DNA of 14,861 bases from JAJFFW01 sp039187035 (GTDB lineage Bacteria > Pseudomonadota > Alphaproteobacteria > Caulobacterales > Parvularculaceae), in assembly GCA_039187035.1 (NCBI GenBank), contig JBCCZS010000068.1:1-14861 (forward strand). Direction: 5' to 3'. Numbering within the stretch: position 1 is the first letter of the stretch; each line of letters begins with the position of its first letter. The translations under genes were made by a program, and so were the position numbers. This document shows positions 13,593 through 14,861 of the stretch, one piece after another. The notes under the pieces were generated by a model that did no database searches, was not told where the DNA came from, and was given only the letters and a program-made list of their open reading frames with translations.

Positions 13593-14861
13593 TCATCCCT
13601 CGCGCATGCCGCGACGCAACACGCCCGACAGCGGTTCGAGGAGATACTGCAAGGTCGTGCGCGCGCCGGTCAGGATCTGGACTTCGGCGGCCATGCCTGG
13701 CGTCAACTGGCGCGCGCCGAGCGCAGCCCGGCTTTCGGGCGCGACGCGCACCTTCGCAACATAATAGGGGGCCGCCTCCTCGCCGACGACGGCGTCGGCT
13801 GAGACGGCGATGACTTCGCCCTTCAACGTCGGCAACCCGCGCTGGGACAAGCCGGGGAACAAGACCGTGGCGTCGAGGCCCGGCGACACGACGTCGACGT
13901 CGTTCGGCGCGACGCGCGCTTCGACAATAAGCTCTTCCTCGTCCGGCACGATTTCCATAATGGGCGCGCCCGGCTTCACGACCGCACCGATGGTTTTGAC
14001 GCGCGAGGCCATGACGACGCCGGCGGTCGGCGCGGCGACGACGGTGCGCTCCAGAACGTCGCCGGACGCGGCGAGGCGATCATCCGCGGCGGCGAGTTTC
14101 GCAACGGTGTCGACGAGTTCGGCGCTGACGGCGTCGCGGCGGGCCGCGTCGGCGGCGGCGATCTGGAGGTCGGCTTCGCGGATGCGCGTCTCCAACGTGG
14201 CGCGGCGCGTTTCATTGCCGGCGACGCGCTCGTCAATTGCCGCAGCCTCGCGTTGCAACTCCAACAGACGCGGGCGACGCGCAAGGCCCTCGTCGAGAAG
14301 CGTTTGGGTGTCGGCGATTTGCTCGTCGAGGAGGCGGCGCTGTTCGCCCTGGCTCTCGATCTGTTTGACGACGCCGTCGCGCTCCTGGCGCAATTCGTCA
14401 GCCTTGGCGCGCAGAATGCCGGTCTCGCCGTCGCGGATCTGGCCGCGCGTATCGAACAATGTGCGCTGATGGTCGAGGATCGCGGCGACGCGCGGCTCGG
14501 CGTCGGCTTCGCGGACGAGCCAGGCCGGAAATTCAGGCGCGGCGGCGCCGTCGCGTTCGGCGCGCAGACGGGCGGCGAGCGCGGCGAGGCTCGCGCGCTC
14601 GGTCAACAAAACACCGTGCACAGACTTTGACAGGGTTTCTTCAAGGCGGACGAGCGGCGCACCGGCCTCAACGCGGTCTCCGTCGCGCGCGTCGATCGCG
14701 GCGACGATGCCCCCTTCGAGGTGCTGGACGACGCGCCGGCTACCTTCCGGGCTGACGACGCCGGGCGCGATCGCTGCGGACGATAAGGGCGCCAGCGCGG
14801 CCCAGCCGCCGAAAACGCCGAAAAAGCCGATGCTGACGACCGTCCCGATACGGAAGACGCC
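13593..14861 (-). CDS. HlyD-family type I secretion adaptor (5' end cut by window)
   Basis: The frame is open from the window edge to the stop at 13593 (422 residues visible). I translated the part beyond 14621 by hand: the GTG there is internal. Near the edge is a transmembrane segment (IGTVVSIGFFGVFGGWAAL, 5-23), then SRRVVQHLEGGIVAAIDARDGD (41-62), the hallmark of HlyD/PrtE-type periplasmic adaptors, a long coiled coil (about 85-270), the beta-barrel with VVAAPTAGVV and the C-terminal LTPGMAAEVQILTGARTTLQYLLEPL. These proteins bridge an inner-membrane ABC exporter and a TolC-type channel to secrete proteins with C-terminal signals. About 10-20 residues should be missing. The ABC partner would be expected upstream, outside the window; the substrate is unknown. 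Confidence 0.92.
   Translation of the reverse strand, partial: GVFRIGTVVSIGFFGVFGGWAALAPLSSAAIAPGVVSPEGSRRVVQHLEGGIVAAIDARDGDRVEAGAPLVRLEETLSKSVHGVLLTERASLAALAARLRAERDGAAAPEFPAWLVREADAEPRVAAILDHQRTLFDTRGQIRDGETGILRAKADELRQERDGVVKQIESQGEQRRLLDEQIADTQTLLDEGLARRPRLLELQREAAAIDERVAGNETRRATLETRIREADLQIAAADAARRDAVSAELVDTVAKLAAADDRLAASGDVLERTVVAAPTAGVVMASRVKTIGAVVKPGAPIMEIVPDEEELIVEARVAPNDVDVVSPGLDATVLFPGLSQRGLPTLKGEVIAVSADAVVGEEAAPYYVAKVRVAPESRAALGARQLTPGMAAEVQILTGARTTLQYLLEPLSGVLRRGMREG

Overview
This is GC-rich chromosomal DNA from an alphaproteobacterium. The best taxonomic clues are a CcrM-type GANTC adenine methyltransferase, an alphaproteobacterial-type LexA half-site pair (GTTC-N7-GTTC), a DciA/DUF721 helicase-loader gene, and the gene order radical SAM - rnhB - ccrM - mutY - DUF721 - DsbA-like - smc, which from memory is a conserved alphaproteobacterial neighbourhood. 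A Caulobacterales/Parvularculales-like host is a reasonable guess, but the sequence alone does not settle it.

Left edge (1-1016, minus strand): two four-base-overlapping genes for the TIGR04282 (DUF2064) and TIGR04283 transferases, the first cut by the window edge. They diverge from a radical SAM gene of the PA0069/SPL-like family. The 111-bp divergent spacer holds a perfect 8-bp inverted repeat and an AT-rich SOS-box candidate.

Centre (1128-10587): a genome-maintenance block. It encodes the radical SAM protein, RNase HII (rnhB), CcrM, MutY (minus strand, convergent with ccrM), DciA, a DsbA-like lipoprotein and the chromosome-structure ATPase SMC. The ccrM leader carries a consensus -10 box, two GANTC sites seven bases apart at the expected transcript start, a TTAA pair, and a hairpin with AGGAG in its loop, so methylation feedback on ccrM is likely. 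A three-copy 28-bp tandem repeat begins inside the last codons of dciA and fills the space in front of the DsbA-like gene. A strong bidirectional terminator closes smc.

Right part (10663-14861, minus strand): a large TonB-dependent outer-membrane receptor, a 287-bp spacer with several inverted repeats, and a HlyD-family type I secretion adaptor whose N-terminus lies beyond the window. These are envelope transport genes with no evident link to the central block.

No tRNA, rRNA, CRISPR array, insertion sequence or phage gene was seen. The most interesting items are regulatory: the SOS-box candidate in front of an uncharacterised radical SAM gene, and the architecture of the ccrM leader.
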